Source of the DNA: Candidatus Omnitrophota bacterium
Lineage (GTDB): Bacteria > Omnitrophota > Gorgyraeia > 2-01-FULL-45-10
NCBI GenBank assembly: GCA_028716065.1
Contig: JAQUQN010000002.1
Span: forward strand, 8,618 to 72,617
DNA length: 64,000 nucleotides
Direction: 5' to 3'
Below the pieces are notes generated by a model. The model searched no databases. It worked only from the letters and a program-made list of their open reading frames with translations, and was not told where the DNA came from. The translations under genes and the position numbers were made by a program. This document shows positions 1 to 7,694 of the stretch, in pieces (position 1 is the stretch's first letter; every line of letters begins with the position of its first letter).

Positions 1-1
1 G

Positions 2-505
2 GTCAAGTTGTTTACGGGGCTGATCTACGGCGATGAGGAGATCCTTCAAGAAGTAAAGACGGCCCTCGAGTCAAAATTCAGGAATAGCATAGCTTACGAG
101 AGCGCTCCGCTTGAATTTACATATACGAACTACTACAATGAAGAGATGGGAGGCAATCTCAAAAGGAGATTTATTAGCTTTAAAGACCACGTGCCCCTCG
201 AGGATATTTATAAGAAAAAGATAGGGGCGAACAACGTTGAGAGGGCATTTTCTGAATCGGGTAGGAGAAGGGTTAATATCGACCCGGGTTATATCGACCT
301 GGCGAAACTGGTCCTCTTTTCCACGAAGGATTATTCTCACCGCATATATCTTGCAGATGGTATATACGCTGAGATTACCCTTATATATAAAGACAGGCAT
401 TTTAATCACATGGGATGGACTTATCCTGACTATAAAAGCAGCGCTTACCTAAAAATATTCAACGATATTCGCAAAAATTATAAAAGAGAACTTACCGATG
501 CCTAA
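2..505 (+). CDS. DUF4416 family protein, 5' partial
   Basis: The frame is open to the left edge and reads V-K-L-F-T-G-L-I-Y from base 2, which is how DUF4416 proteins usually begin, so only one or a few codons are missing. Family hallmarks are visible: the EMGGNLKRRF stretch, NIDPGYIDLAKLVL, the STKDYSHRIYL segment, DGIYAEITL and the terminal WTYPDYKS. The function of DUF4416 is not known to me. The stop overlaps the ATG of the next gene by 8 bases, so the two are probably co-translated. Family assignment is firm; the exact start lies outside the window or at base 2. Confidence 0.85.
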   Translation, partial: VKLFTGLIYGDEEILQEVKTALESKFRNSIAYESAPLEFTYTNYYNEEMGGNLKRRFISFKDHVPLEDIYKKKIGANNVERAFSESGRRRVNIDPGYIDLAKLVLFSTKDYSHRIYLADGIYAEITLIYKDRHFNHMGWTYPDYKSSAYLKIFNDIRKNYKRELTDA

Positions 506-1085
506 GATAATAATAAAACAAAAAAGCCTTATCGTAGCCATGGTTTCAAGCTTCGTAATATTGCTCGTCCTGGTATTCACGCTCCTGGGATATCTCATAT
601 ATATCGAATTGAGCGGGGAAGATTTCAAAAGAACCTACGAGGAGATGCTGAGAAAAGTCAACGCCAGGGTCTATTCAGGCAACATAGACATACAAAGGTT
701 GACGGCCAAAATAGAGAAGACGGGCCCGCTTAAGGGAAAACCTATAATAGAAGGAGAGCTGAAGAACAAGGGGCCTAAAGAGATCAGCGACATCCTGATA
801 AAGGTCAAATTTCTGGATAAGGATGGTGCCATCATATACGAGACAGTCTTTCATCCACAGGAACCCTCCCTGGGAACATCCGGTCTTGGCTCCGTCAGCA
901 TTCCCTATTTTTCCGGATCCAGCCGGCTTACCTTAAAAACCGGCGGGTCGTTTCCGTTCAAAAGAGTACTCAACAATTGTCCCGGAGAGATCATGGAAAC
1001 GCTGCAAGATACTTCCGGATACGCTAAGGGCGCACCCAGGTGGTCCGGCAAGCTTACGTTTGAAGTTTCTGCTATAGCCTTCTGA
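498..1085 (+). CDS. Membrane-anchored hypothetical protein
   Basis: A 195-residue protein with one N-terminal membrane segment (about residues 12-35, rich in V, L and I) and a soluble remainder of about 160 residues that would face the periplasm. The soluble part has the look of a beta-sandwich (segments such as PIIEGELKNKG and SDILIKVKFLDKDG), similar to FxLYD or DUF2393-like domains, but I cannot assign a family. It overlaps the DUF4416 gene and is followed 43 bases later by the hydrolase-like gene. The ATG at 498 is chosen because the signal-anchor follows directly. Confidence 0.6.
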   Translation: MPKIIIKQKSLIVAMVSSFVILLVLVFTLLGYLIYIELSGEDFKRTYEEMLRKVNARVYSGNIDIQRLTAKIEKTGPLKGKPIIEGELKNKGPKEISDILIKVKFLDKDGAIIYETVFHPQEPSLGTSGLGSVSIPYFSGSSRLTLKTGGSFPFKRVLNNCPGEIMETLQDTSGYAKGAPRWSGKLTFEVSAIAF

Positions 1086-1128
1086 GTTTTTCAACAATCT
1101 TAACAAAAGAAAGGATGCGAACCGAACG

Positions 1129-2808
1129 GTGAGAAGGTTTTATGTTTTTCTAATATCGATCTTCATAACATGCGTATTGATATTCATAGGCTCGTTCATC
1201 TATCTGGATAAACAAAGCCGCAAAACTTTTTATTATACGATAAGCCTGGAAGGTCACGATGTGGGCACTGCAAAGATAGACAGGTATGGAACGGCGGATA
1301 AGCTGATTTATAAGTGCGCGGCCAGTGAACCGTTAGCTCCTGTATATCCCGACACCAAGTTTAAGATGGTACTCGACAGACATTATAATTTTGAATATTA
1401 CTCAAAGGAAAGAAGCGGTGCGGGCGCATACGAAAATACATATGTGGAAAACACCAGAAACGGTATATCGTTCGTATCGAACCTTCAATCCAGTTTCATC
1501 TGCATCAGTGACATACAGGCACGAAGAGGGGCTTTCGTTTTTGAGGAAGACGCGCCCATCACATATCTGCCCATGATAGAGAACTACGATTTCAGGAAAG
1601 GGCGTTCTCAAGGGTTCAATTCGCTCGTCTTATTTTCGAACGCTCTTCCTCCAATGAAGAGATTCGTCACGTTTACCTCCGTAAGAGACGAATACGTAAA
1701 AGTTGGCTCCAGAAAGATTAAGACAGAATGCCTATTAGTAAAGATACGCAATTTTCCCCAGGCCACCATATGGGTATCCAAACAGGATAAAAGCCTGGTC
1801 ATGCTGGAGATACCGAATAAAAAGCTCAAGATCACCAGAACGTTCAAGCCACCCGTCATAAAACCGGAGGAATACGTCCTGGCAAGCGAGGAGTACATTT
1901 CGAAAGATATTGTTATAAAAGGCAAGTCCGTCCAATTGGCCGGGACGCTTGCCCTACCCAAAGGGCCTGGTCCCTTTCCCGCGATCCTTCTGGTTCCCGG
2001 CACGGCTCCCTGTGACCGTAATTATTTAGGGCTTTTCTACTCGATATCCGACTATCTGGCCAAAAAGGGATATTGCGTGCTGAGATATGACAAGCGCGGA
2101 ACGGGCGAAAGCACCGGCTCCCTTGAATCATCCACCGGCAACGATGAGATAGAAGACGCCGGGAACGCCCTGGAATACCTTGCAAGCCAAAAAGAGGTGG
2201 ATCCCGGCAGAATGGCCGTAATAGCATATGGCCGCGGGTCATTTTTCGCGATTAAGGCATCATCCGAAAAATCCGGTGTAAGGACGCTGGTTTTAATATC
2301 GCCTTCTTTCGATTTCGGCATAGACCTGAACAGGGATTTTGAGAAGTTGAAAGCCATGGCTGCTAAATTCGGCTGGAGCGAAGATTACCTAAAGACGGCT
2401 CAGAGGTCTGTGACAGAAACCCTCGATAAGGTCAAAAAAACGAAACATGACTATATTTCGGTCCTAAGAAGCAGGTGTTTTGCCAAGAGGATGAGACAGG
2501 GGGCCGAATACAGGCCTTTGGAGGCCGTCAAGAAGATCGAAATTCCGGTATTGGTATTGCAGGGCAAGGCGGATTTGACAGATAAGGCCGACACAGCCTC
2601 AGTTATAGATAAGACCCTTGAGGAATCCGGCAATAAACGCCATACCCTGACCTACTTTTCATACCTTGACGCCTTTCTGGGTAAGTGGGTCAACGACGGC
2701 ATCCACAAAATGCATTATGAGGGTGACGCGGCAGTGCTGGATACGATAGGGTGCTGGTTGCAGGATAATATGGTATTATTTTCCAGCGAAGATACCGTCC
2801 AAAAATAG
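1129..2808 (+). CDS. Membrane-anchored alpha/beta-hydrolase fold protein lacking the nucleophile
   Basis: 559 residues: an N-terminal membrane anchor (about 5-25), a region of about 230 residues of unknown fold, then an alpha/beta-hydrolase domain from about residue 255. The oxyanion-side strand LLVPGTAP and the YDKRGTGES turn are typical of S9/BAAT-type hydrolases. The nucleophile elbow reads A-Y-G-R-G instead of G-x-S-x-G, so residue 368 is Gly where Ser is expected, and the C-terminal segment has FSYLDAF where the catalytic His normally lies. The candidate acid (LQGKAD) is kept. It is probably catalytically dead or has a new role. The start is a GTG; a weak AAAGGA lies about 15 bases upstream, so the start is uncertain. 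Confidence 0.7.
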   Translation: MRRFYVFLISIFITCVLIFIGSFIYLDKQSRKTFYYTISLEGHDVGTAKIDRYGTADKLIYKCAASEPLAPVYPDTKFKMVLDRHYNFEYYSKERSGAGAYENTYVENTRNGISFVSNLQSSFICISDIQARRGAFVFEEDAPITYLPMIENYDFRKGRSQGFNSLVLFSNALPPMKRFVTFTSVRDEYVKVGSRKIKTECLLVKIRNFPQATIWVSKQDKSLVMLEIPNKKLKITRTFKPPVIKPEEYVLASEEYISKDIVIKGKSVQLAGTLALPKGPGPFPAILLVPGTAPCDRNYLGLFYSISDYLAKKGYCVLRYDKRGTGESTGSLESSTGNDEIEDAGNALEYLASQKEVDPGRMAVIAYGRGSFFAIKASSEKSGVRTLVLISPSFDFGIDLNRDFEKLKAMAAKFGWSEDYLKTAQRSVTETLDKVKKTKHDYISVLRSRCFAKRMRQGAEYRPLEAVKKIEIPVLVLQGKADLTDKADTASVIDKTLEESGNKRHTLTYFSYLDAFLGKWVNDGIHKMHYEGDAAVLDTIGCWLQDNMVLFSSEDTVQK

Positions 2809-2810
2809 AT

Positions 2811-2839
2811 TTGACATTAGAATTAAGATATGATATACT
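2811..2839 (+). promoter_or_regulatory. Sigma70-type promoter for the TIGR04073-like gene
   Basis: TTGACA at 2811-2816 and TATACT at 2834-2839 are separated by exactly 17 bases. The start codon at 2870 is preceded by a strong GGAGGGGGTGAG ribosome-binding site. Confidence 0.75.
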
Positions 2840-2869
2840 TCATAAAAAATGGAGGGGGTGAGAAAATAG

Positions 2870-3250
2870 ATGAACATGTTTAAAATCGGAATGATCTTTT
2901 TATTAGTATTATCAATAGGCGCAGTAGCATACGCCGATAGCGCGAACGTCACGCCCGATACCAAAGGCACGGCAACGCAGACTGGATCTAGAGGGGCTGG
3001 TATAAAAGCGGAAAGAGGGGTAAAAAATATCCTCTTCGGATGGACAGAGATACCCAAGTCTATCATACAGGTATCAAGAGATACGAAAAACCCGATCTGG
3101 GGTATTACCGCTGGAACTTTCAAAGGTGTAGGCAAGGCATTCCCCAGAACCGTTTCGGGTATAGCCGATGTGGCAACGTTTCCTTTAGCAGCAGGGGATT
3201 ACAACAAGCCGCTCGTAAAACCTGATGAGTTAAACACCCAGGTTCAGTAA
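2870..3250 (+). CDS. Secreted exosortase-associated protein, TIGR04073-like
   Basis: 126 residues with a signal peptide (residues 1-22, cleavage after YA-D likely). The mature part contains ERGVKNILFGWTEIPKSI and a C-terminal segment rich in Gly, Pro and aromatic residues, the pattern I associate with the TIGR04073 exosortase system-associated family. The role of that family is unknown. The gene is monocistronic, with its own promoter and a strong terminator. Family assignment is from memory of the motif and needs a profile search; secretion is well supported. Confidence 0.65.
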   Translation: MNMFKIGMIFLLVLSIGAVAYADSANVTPDTKGTATQTGSRGAGIKAERGVKNILFGWTEIPKSIIQVSRDTKNPIWGITAGTFKGVGKAFPRTVSGIADVATFPLAAGDYNKPLVKPDELNTQVQ

Positions 3251-3268
3251 AGAGATTTGTGAAATAAA

Positions 3269-3303
3269 AAAAGGGCTATTTTCCAAAAATAGCCCTTTTT
3301 TTA
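3269..3303 (+). terminator. Intrinsic terminator
   Basis: A perfect 12-bp stem (AAGGGCTATTTT with its complement) with a 3-base loop, followed by seven or more T residues, directly after the TIGR04073-like gene. Confidence 0.9.
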
Positions 3304-3325
3304 TTTAGCTACATATAATAATATA

Positions 3326-3354
3326 TTGACGCAAGACCAACTATATGTTATATT
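3326..3354 (+). promoter_or_regulatory. Sigma70-type promoter
   Basis: TTGACG (3326-3331), 17-base spacer, TATATT (3349-3354). It would drive the PilZ, lipoprotein, panD and def genes, which are tightly packed. Confidence 0.7.
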
Positions 3355-3378
3355 TCTAATGCAAATAGGGAGAGACGC

Positions 3379-3774
3379 GTGGTAAAGATAAAGAACGTCC
3401 TGGCCGAGAGAAGAAGATATATAAGGCTCCAGACCCCCATCACGATCAGTTTTGCCGTACCGGAAACCGGTAAAGTTTACACTACATCCGTGAAAAATAT
3501 ATCCGCTGACGGCTTAAGGTTCGAAACACGCGATAAACACCTTAAAGAATCCAGCGAGATTGAATTTAAACTGGATATTTCGGCAGCCACCAACCCCGTT
3601 CATGCCAAGGGCAGGGTAGTATGGAAGAAAAAGTTGAGCCTTGAAGATGCGGCGCCATTTGATGTCGGCATAGAGTTCATCGAGATAGAGAACGACAATA
3701 AAAACACGTTCCTGAAGTTCCTCTGCGATCTCATATATAATATTGTAAAGGAGAAGAAGCATCCTAATGAGTAG
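3379..3774 (+). CDS. PilZ domain protein
   Basis: 131 residues forming a single PilZ domain, the family that binds cyclic di-GMP. The N-terminal ERRRYIRLQ carries the RxxxR-type motif and NISADGLRF matches the D/N-x-S-x-x-G motif, so ligand binding looks intact. It has no signal or membrane segment and is presumably cytoplasmic. It starts with GTG and overlaps the lipoprotein gene by 8 bases. Two more PilZ genes lie in the window (7695 and 37965), so cyclic di-GMP signalling is likely active in this organism. Confidence 0.85.
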   Translation: MVKIKNVLAERRRYIRLQTPITISFAVPETGKVYTTSVKNISADGLRFETRDKHLKESSEIEFKLDISAATNPVHAKGRVVWKKKLSLEDAAPFDVGIEFIEIENDNKNTFLKFLCDLIYNIVKEKKHPNE

Positions 3775-4111
3775 TCCAAATACCCTCAAAGCCTCTCTTT
3801 TGCTGCTTACCCTGGCAATCATGCTGACAGGATGTGCCGGCATAGAGCCGCCCACTACGGACGAAGTCATGAAAGAACCTCTCGGAAAGGGCTCTCTAAG
3901 GGTCGGTATGAGCAAGGAGCAGGTCATATCGATATGGGGTAAGCCGGACGAGATACAAACAAATATGGAAGACAAGAAAAGGTGGAAGGGAACCAGAGAA
4001 GTATGGATATATCATGCGCAGCTGGCTGCGATACCGGTTGACGCCGATTATTTATCTCAGACCAAAAAACTATATTTCGATGGTAATAACCTGACAAATA
4101 TCGGAGGATAG
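3767..4111 (+). CDS. BamE/SmpA-like lipoprotein
   Basis: 114 residues with a lipoprotein signal ending in the lipobox LTGC (Cys at about residue 23). The mature part contains LRVGMSKEQVISIWGKPDEI, the typical SmpA/OmlA (BamE-like) helix with GxP, followed by a short beta region ending in FDGNNLTNI. BamE is a non-essential part of the beta-barrel assembly machine, but many small lipoproteins share this fold, so a Bam role is not proved. It sits in the PilZ-lipoprotein-panD-def unit. Confidence 0.75.
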   Translation: MSSPNTLKASLLLLTLAIMLTGCAGIEPPTTDEVMKEPLGKGSLRVGMSKEQVISIWGKPDEIQTNMEDKKRWKGTREVWIYHAQLAAIPVDADYLSQTKKLYFDGNNLTNIGG

Positions 4112-4120
4112 TCGCCCAAG

Positions 4121-4468
4121 ATGTTAAGACTTATGTGCAAGTCAAAGATACATAGAGCTAAAATCACAAAGATAGACCTTCACTATGAGGGGAGTATCGG
4201 CATAGATAAAAACCTGCTCAAGACCAGTGACATATATCCCAATGAAATCGTTCAAGTCGTAAATATTAACAATGGAGCCCGTTTTGAGACATACGCCATA
4301 GAAGAACCTTCGGGTTCCGGGACGATAGCGCTTTACGGAGCCGCCGCCCACTTAGGGAAAATAGGTGATTTGATAATAATTTTTTCTTATGGCGTGTTAG
4401 ATGATGAAAAATCAAGAAATCTTAAGATGAAAGTATTGCGGGTAGATTCCAGCAATAAACCTCTTTAA
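4121..4468 (+). CDS. panD: Aspartate 1-decarboxylase
   Basis: 115 residues, the usual PanD length. It makes beta-alanine from L-aspartate for pantothenate and CoA. The precursor is self-cleaved between Gly and Ser to create the pyruvoyl group; the Y-E-G-S-I-G-I-D segment at about residues 22-29 shows that site. The substrate-site Lys and the [12 protein letters not shown] segment are also kept. It lies 9 bases after the lipoprotein gene and 8 bases before def. Confidence 0.93.
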   Translation: MLRLMCKSKIHRAKITKIDLHYEGSIGIDKNLLKTSDIYPNEIVQVVNINNGARFETYAIEEPSGSGTIALYGAAAHLGKIGDLIIIFSYGVLDDEKSRNLKMKVLRVDSSNKPL

Positions 4469-4476
4469 TCCTCGCC

Positions 4477-4950
4477 ATGAATCATCTTATAATAAAGAAA
4501 TTTCCGAATTCTTGCTTAAGAAAAAAAGCTGAAAAAGTTAAAAAGATAAGCTATGCAGAAAAAGAACTACTTTCTGAGATGGCAAAGATCATGTATCTAA
4601 ATGAGGGGGTGGGCCTTGCGGCGACGCAGGTGGGTATCAACTTCCAGTTGGTCGTTATAGATATTGGCCAGGGCCTAATCAAGCTCATAAATCCTGAAAT
4701 AATCTCCAGAGAAGGCAAACAAACGTCTGAAGAGGGCTGTCTCAGCGTTCCTGGTACGGTGGTGAAGGTCAAGCGTGCCGAGAAGGTAAACTTAAACTTT
4801 CTTGATGAAAATGGCAACGCTTCCCGGTTACGCACCGAGGGGCTCCTGGCCCGCGTCGTACAGCACGAAATGGACCATCTTTCCGGAAAACTGATCATAG
4901 ACTACCTGAATCCTATCAAAAAACTCCTAATAAAAAGAAAAAAATCTTGA
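4477..4950 (+). CDS. def: Peptide deformylase
   Basis: 157 residues. It removes the formyl group from the N-terminal Met of new proteins. All three metal and active-site motifs are present: GVGLAATQVGI, EEGCLSVPG and QHEMDHLSG (HExxH-type). The gene lies 8 bases after panD. A promoter for the next unit overlaps its last codons. Confidence 0.95.
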   Translation: MNHLIIKKFPNSCLRKKAEKVKKISYAEKELLSEMAKIMYLNEGVGLAATQVGINFQLVVIDIGQGLIKLINPEIISREGKQTSEEGCLSVPGTVVKVKRAEKVNLNFLDENGNASRLRTEGLLARVVQHEMDHLSGKLIIDYLNPIKKLLIKRKKS

Positions 4951-4975
4951 CATTTCGCTCATTATATGGTATATT
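4947..4975 (+). promoter_or_regulatory. Sigma70-type promoter for the cspA leader
   Basis: TTGACA (4947-4952), 17-base spacer, TATATT (4970-4975), overlapping the def stop codon. It would give a leader of about 300 bases before cspA. Confidence 0.75.
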
Positions 4976-4983
4976 TAAGACAT

Positions 4984-5069
4984 TATAAGCGAGTATTATA
5001 AGTGTCAAAAAATTTAATTAGTAGGGAATGCCATTCAAGGCTTTAAATAAGCCGCGGATGGCTTTTTTT
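4984..5069 (+). terminator. Terminator or attenuator in the cspA leader
   Basis: Bases 5030-5062 fold as GCCAT...ATGGC enclosing GGCTT...AAGCC, followed by seven T. Because it lies between a promoter and cspA, it is either an attenuator or the end of a short transcript. Just upstream (4984-5001) a weak stem presents the hexaloop AGCGAG, which resembles the first hairpin of the ANTAR-type leaders found further on, but I see no second hairpin overlapping the terminator arm. Confidence 0.6.
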
Positions 5070-5218
5070 ATCCGCCTTCGCAATCAACGTGTAATAGGCT
5101 GGGTGCTTCGGCGGATGTCACACTGAAGCGGGTAGGCGGATACCCCCACCGCTAGATTTGCGAAGCAAATCTGGTGGGGGTAAAGAAAGGAACCACGGGC
5201 GTAAGCCCGTGGGGTTCC
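5070..5218 (+). repeat. Dispersed hairpin repeat, copy 1
   Basis: About 150 bases, nearly identical to 57625-57820. It contains a GCCTTCGC-rich stem, a palindromic hairpin built on AGATTTGC-GAA-GCAAATCT flanked by ACCCCCACC and GGTGGGGGT, and a final hairpin CACGGGC-GTAA-GCCCGTG. No coding potential. It resembles a REP-type or MITE-like palindromic element; no target-site duplication was recognised. Confidence 0.85.
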
Positions 5219-5286
5219 ATACATTCGCGGGCGTTGGCGCTGATACGCACTGCGAAGCTTCAGATGAAGGGGGGTGAACTAATTTA

Positions 5287-5490
5287 ATGGTTCAAGGAAC
5301 AGTAAAATGGTTCAACGACAAAAAAGGTTACGGTTTTATCATTGCTGACACCGGTAAAGACGTTTTTGTGCATCATTCTGCCATAGAAGGCGAAGGATAT
5401 AAAACTCTTAAGGAAGGCGAGAAAGTCGAATTTGAGATCGTAAAAGGCCCCAAGGGCGAACAGGCTACTAAGGTCGTAAAAGCATCTTAA
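5287..5490 (+). CDS. cspA: Cold-shock domain protein
   Basis: 67 residues, a single CSD RNA/DNA-binding beta-barrel. RNP1 reads KGYGFI and RNP2 reads VFVHHSAI, both intact. It acts as an RNA chaperone or transcription antiterminator. It has a strong ribosome-binding site (GGGGGGTGA). Its long leader contains a terminator and a mobile-looking repeat, so expression is probably controlled in the leader. Orthology to a particular csp paralog cannot be decided. Confidence 0.93.
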   Translation: MVQGTVKWFNDKKGYGFIIADTGKDVFVHHSAIEGEGYKTLKEGEKVEFEIVKGPKGEQATKVVKAS

Positions 5491-5641
5491 TTCGTTCTAA
5501 AGCCGTATCTACCCGCAATAGAGTTCAGCATAGAGGTCATTTCTTAATACTCCCATGGCCAACGAGTGTGGTCATTCTATAAGCTGCCATAATGTATTAA
5601 GTTAGGGTGGAAATTATTCTCTTATTTTTCATGAGGCATTT

Positions 5642-6088
5642 ATGGAATTATATCGGAAATTAGAGTCCGACATGCGGAACGCATTAAAAAGCAAGGCCGC
5701 GATCGCGTTGTCGGTATTGCGCATGCTCATATCGGCGATCAAGACCTTTGAGATAGATAAAAAGATAAAAGAGGCTTCTGACACGGATATATTGCAGATA
5801 ATACAAAGACAGATAAAACAACACAAAGAATCGATAGAACAGTTCAAGAAAGGCAACCGTGCCGATCTTGTGGAAAAAGAACTGGCGGAGTTAAAAATTT
5901 TAGAGGCCTATATGCCTGAGCAGCTTACAGAAGATGAGCTGACCGGCCTGATCAAAGAGGCATTGGCCCAGACCGGCGCCGTTACTAAATCCGACACGGG
6001 CAAGGTCATGAAGGTATTGATGGAAAAGGTAAGGGGCAGAGCCGACGGCAAGCTCGTAAATCAACTTGTGTCCAAACTCCTAAAATAG
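5642..6088 (+). CDS. yqeY: GatB/YqeY domain protein
   Basis: 148 residues with the YqeY signature: an N-terminal helical region (LRMLISAIKTFEIDKK) and the QIKQHKESIEQFKKGNR and EAYMPEQLTEDEL segments. The C-terminal half is the tRNA-binding-like domain shared with GatB. The protein is often encoded near rpsU or dnaG, which is not the case here. The molecular role is not well defined. The 150 bases between cspA and this gene show nothing I can name. Confidence 0.9.
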   Translation: MELYRKLESDMRNALKSKAAIALSVLRMLISAIKTFEIDKKIKEASDTDILQIIQRQIKQHKESIEQFKKGNRADLVEKELAELKILEAYMPEQLTEDELTGLIKEALAQTGAVTKSDTGKVMKVLMEKVRGRADGKLVNQLVSKLLK

Positions 6089-6105
6089 GTTCTAGAAAAT
6101 TTACC

Positions 6106-6465
6106 ATGTCTACGATATCATACATATTGCTGGGTCTTATAACTGGCCTCTGCAGCGGTTTTTTAGGCTTAGGCGGGGGTTTCGTCCTTGTACCTGCCCT
6201 GGTATTCTTGTTCGGGCTTACGCAACACCAGGCGCAGGGAACCTCTTTGGCCGTAATGGTTCCACCCATAACCCTATTAGCCGCGCTCAGGTATTACATG
6301 GGGGGCAACGTTAAGGTTGACATGGCCATTTTTATAGCTTTGGGGTTCGCCATAGGCGGTTTAATAGGGGCGGATATTGTTCAGCGCGTACCCGGGCCTC
6401 TGTTAAAGAAGATATTTGGTGTCGTACTTCTCTTTGTAGCCGTCAAAATGATAACCTCCAAATGA
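6106..6465 (+). CDS. Short TauE/SafE family membrane protein
   Basis: 119 residues with three to four membrane segments. The GLCSGFLGLGGGFVLVPAL start is the half-repeat signature of TauE/SafE (DUF81) transporters, which export sulfite or organosulfur anions. Full-size members have two such halves in about 250 residues, while this is one half only, so it probably works as a dimer. It lies 17 bases after yqeY. Confidence 0.85.
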   Translation: MSTISYILLGLITGLCSGFLGLGGGFVLVPALVFLFGLTQHQAQGTSLAVMVPPITLLAALRYYMGGNVKVDMAIFIALGFAIGGLIGADIVQRVPGPLLKKIFGVVLLFVAVKMITSK

Positions 6466-6486
6466 GATTGCCGTCACAAGACTTTC

Positions 6487-6515
6487 TTGATTAATTACGC
6501 TATTTGGTGTATATT
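6487..6515 (+). promoter_or_regulatory. Sigma70-type promoter
   Basis: TTGATT (6487-6492), 17-base spacer, TATATT (6510-6515), placed 34 bases before a strong AGGAGGAG ribosome-binding site and the gene at 6549. Confidence 0.7.
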
Positions 6516-6548
6516 AGTACCATAAATTCATGTTGAAAGGAGGAGAAG

Positions 6549-6905
6549 ATGAGGAAAATCATATGTAGCGTGGTCTCGATGTGCCTGGTATTATCTTTTA
6601 TCTTTATAATGACGTCTCAGGCTGCTGAAGAAAATACTACGGGCAGAGATGCTAAAAGTTTCTGGCAGAGACTCTTCAACTATCCCGCAAAAGTTACAAA
6701 CGAATCGGCCAACGTCGTAGCCGAAACGGGGAAAAGGGGCACCAGGGTAGTTACCGATGAAGTGAAGAGGGTGGGCCAGGTTACTTCCGGCGATGTGGCA
6801 AAGTCAAAAGAACTGGTCACCGAACCGATCACCGGAACAGCGGAAACGGTCGTAGATGCCGTAAAAGGAACCGCGAAAGCGCCCATAGAAGCAGCTAAGG
6901 AATAA
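6549..6905 (+). CDS. Secreted small hypothetical protein
   Basis: 118 residues with a signal peptide (about residues 1-25, ending SQA-A). The mature part is helical and polar, with repeated Thr/Val/Lys segments (SANVVAETGKRGTRVV, GTAETVVDAVKGTAKAP) and no Cys. I do not recognise a family. It has its own promoter and is followed by a strong terminator. Confidence 0.65.
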   Translation: MRKIICSVVSMCLVLSFIFIMTSQAAEENTTGRDAKSFWQRLFNYPAKVTNESANVVAETGKRGTRVVTDEVKRVGQVTSGDVAKSKELVTEPITGTAETVVDAVKGTAKAPIEAAKE

Positions 6906-6950
6906 GAAGCTATAGTCGAGAAAATAATATTTTCAGCCTAAACAAAAGAT

Positions 6951-6996
6951 GAAAAAGCCATATTTTCTTAGATGAAGATGTATGGCTTTTTCTGTA
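6951..6996 (+). terminator. Terminator after the secreted protein gene
   Basis: GAAAAAGCCATA (6951-6962) pairs with TATGGCTTTTTC (6981-6992), a 12-bp stem that ends in a T-run on the plus strand; it could also work on the minus strand. The hairpin covers an in-frame ATG at 6982, so the next gene more likely starts at 7003. Confidence 0.8.
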
Positions 6997-7002
6997 TTAT
7001 CC

Positions 7003-7521
7003 ATGAAACGTTTTTTGTTCTGCATAACGCTGATCGTCGTAACTGTCTTTGTCACCGCGTCGTTGTATCAGCCCGTTTCCATAGCTCTGTTCAATATAAG
7101 AGAGCCCTATTTTAAGAGCCCAATCATGAACGGCTCTGGCGAGCTGACCATACGAAGTGATTCCAGGGGCGATGGCCATTACGGCGCGAAGCGAAGAAAT
7201 AACAGGACGCATAGCGGTATCGATATAGCGGCGCCCGTGGGCACCCCTGTATATGCGGCCAAAAGCGGCATTGCGTTTTGCGGCAAGGTGCCTACCGGTT
7301 ACGGCAAATATGTCATGATATACCATCCCGATGGTTCTCAGACGATGTATGCGCACTTATCGGATTGGGCCGTTGTCTCCACGCAAAAGATAGCACGGGG
7401 GCAAGTGGTGGGATTCGTCGGCAAGAGCGGCAATGCCGCCAATAAGCATATACAGCCGCATCTACATTTCGAGATACGCAAGACCGGCAAGCCGCAGAAT
7501 CCCATGGAACTGATGAGATAG
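7003..7521 (+). CDS. M23 family metallopeptidase
   Basis: About 172 residues with an N-terminal membrane anchor or signal peptide and a LytM (M23) domain. Zinc ligands are visible in HSGIDIAAPVGTPV (HxxxD) and in HLHFEIR (HxH). The domain cleaves peptide cross-links in peptidoglycan or acts as an amidase activator. The ATG at 7003 is preferred over 6982 because the latter is inside the upstream terminator. The entericidin-like gene follows 12 bases later. Confidence 0.9.
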   Translation: MKRFLFCITLIVVTVFVTASLYQPVSIALFNIREPYFKSPIMNGSGELTIRSDSRGDGHYGAKRRNNRTHSGIDIAAPVGTPVYAAKSGIAFCGKVPTGYGKYVMIYHPDGSQTMYAHLSDWAVVSTQKIARGQVVGFVGKSGNAANKHIQPHLHFEIRKTGKPQNPMELMR

Positions 7522-7533
7522 GAGGACGTTATT

Positions 7534-7671
7534 ATGAAAAAGTTTATATTGGCCTGTTTATTGTTAAGCATCTTCGCGATCCTCGAAGGATGCGGCGAAA
7601 CCATACAAGGCGTGGGAAAAGACGCAAACCGGATGGGTAAAGGCGTCAATACCTTTTTCTTCCGACAGTGA
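7534..7671 (+). CDS. Entericidin-like small lipoprotein
   Basis: 45 residues. A signal peptide ends at L-E-G-C (Cys 20). The mature part, with GETIQGVGKDANRMGKGV, matches the entericidin EcnA/EcnB pattern, small outer-membrane lipoproteins seen in many Gram-negative bacteria. A GGAGG ribosome-binding site precedes the ATG. Confidence 0.85.
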   Translation: MKKFILACLLLSIFAILEGCGETIQGVGKDANRMGKGVNTFFFRQ

Positions 7672-7694
7672 TTTAAAAGGGGATTGGAATAAAT

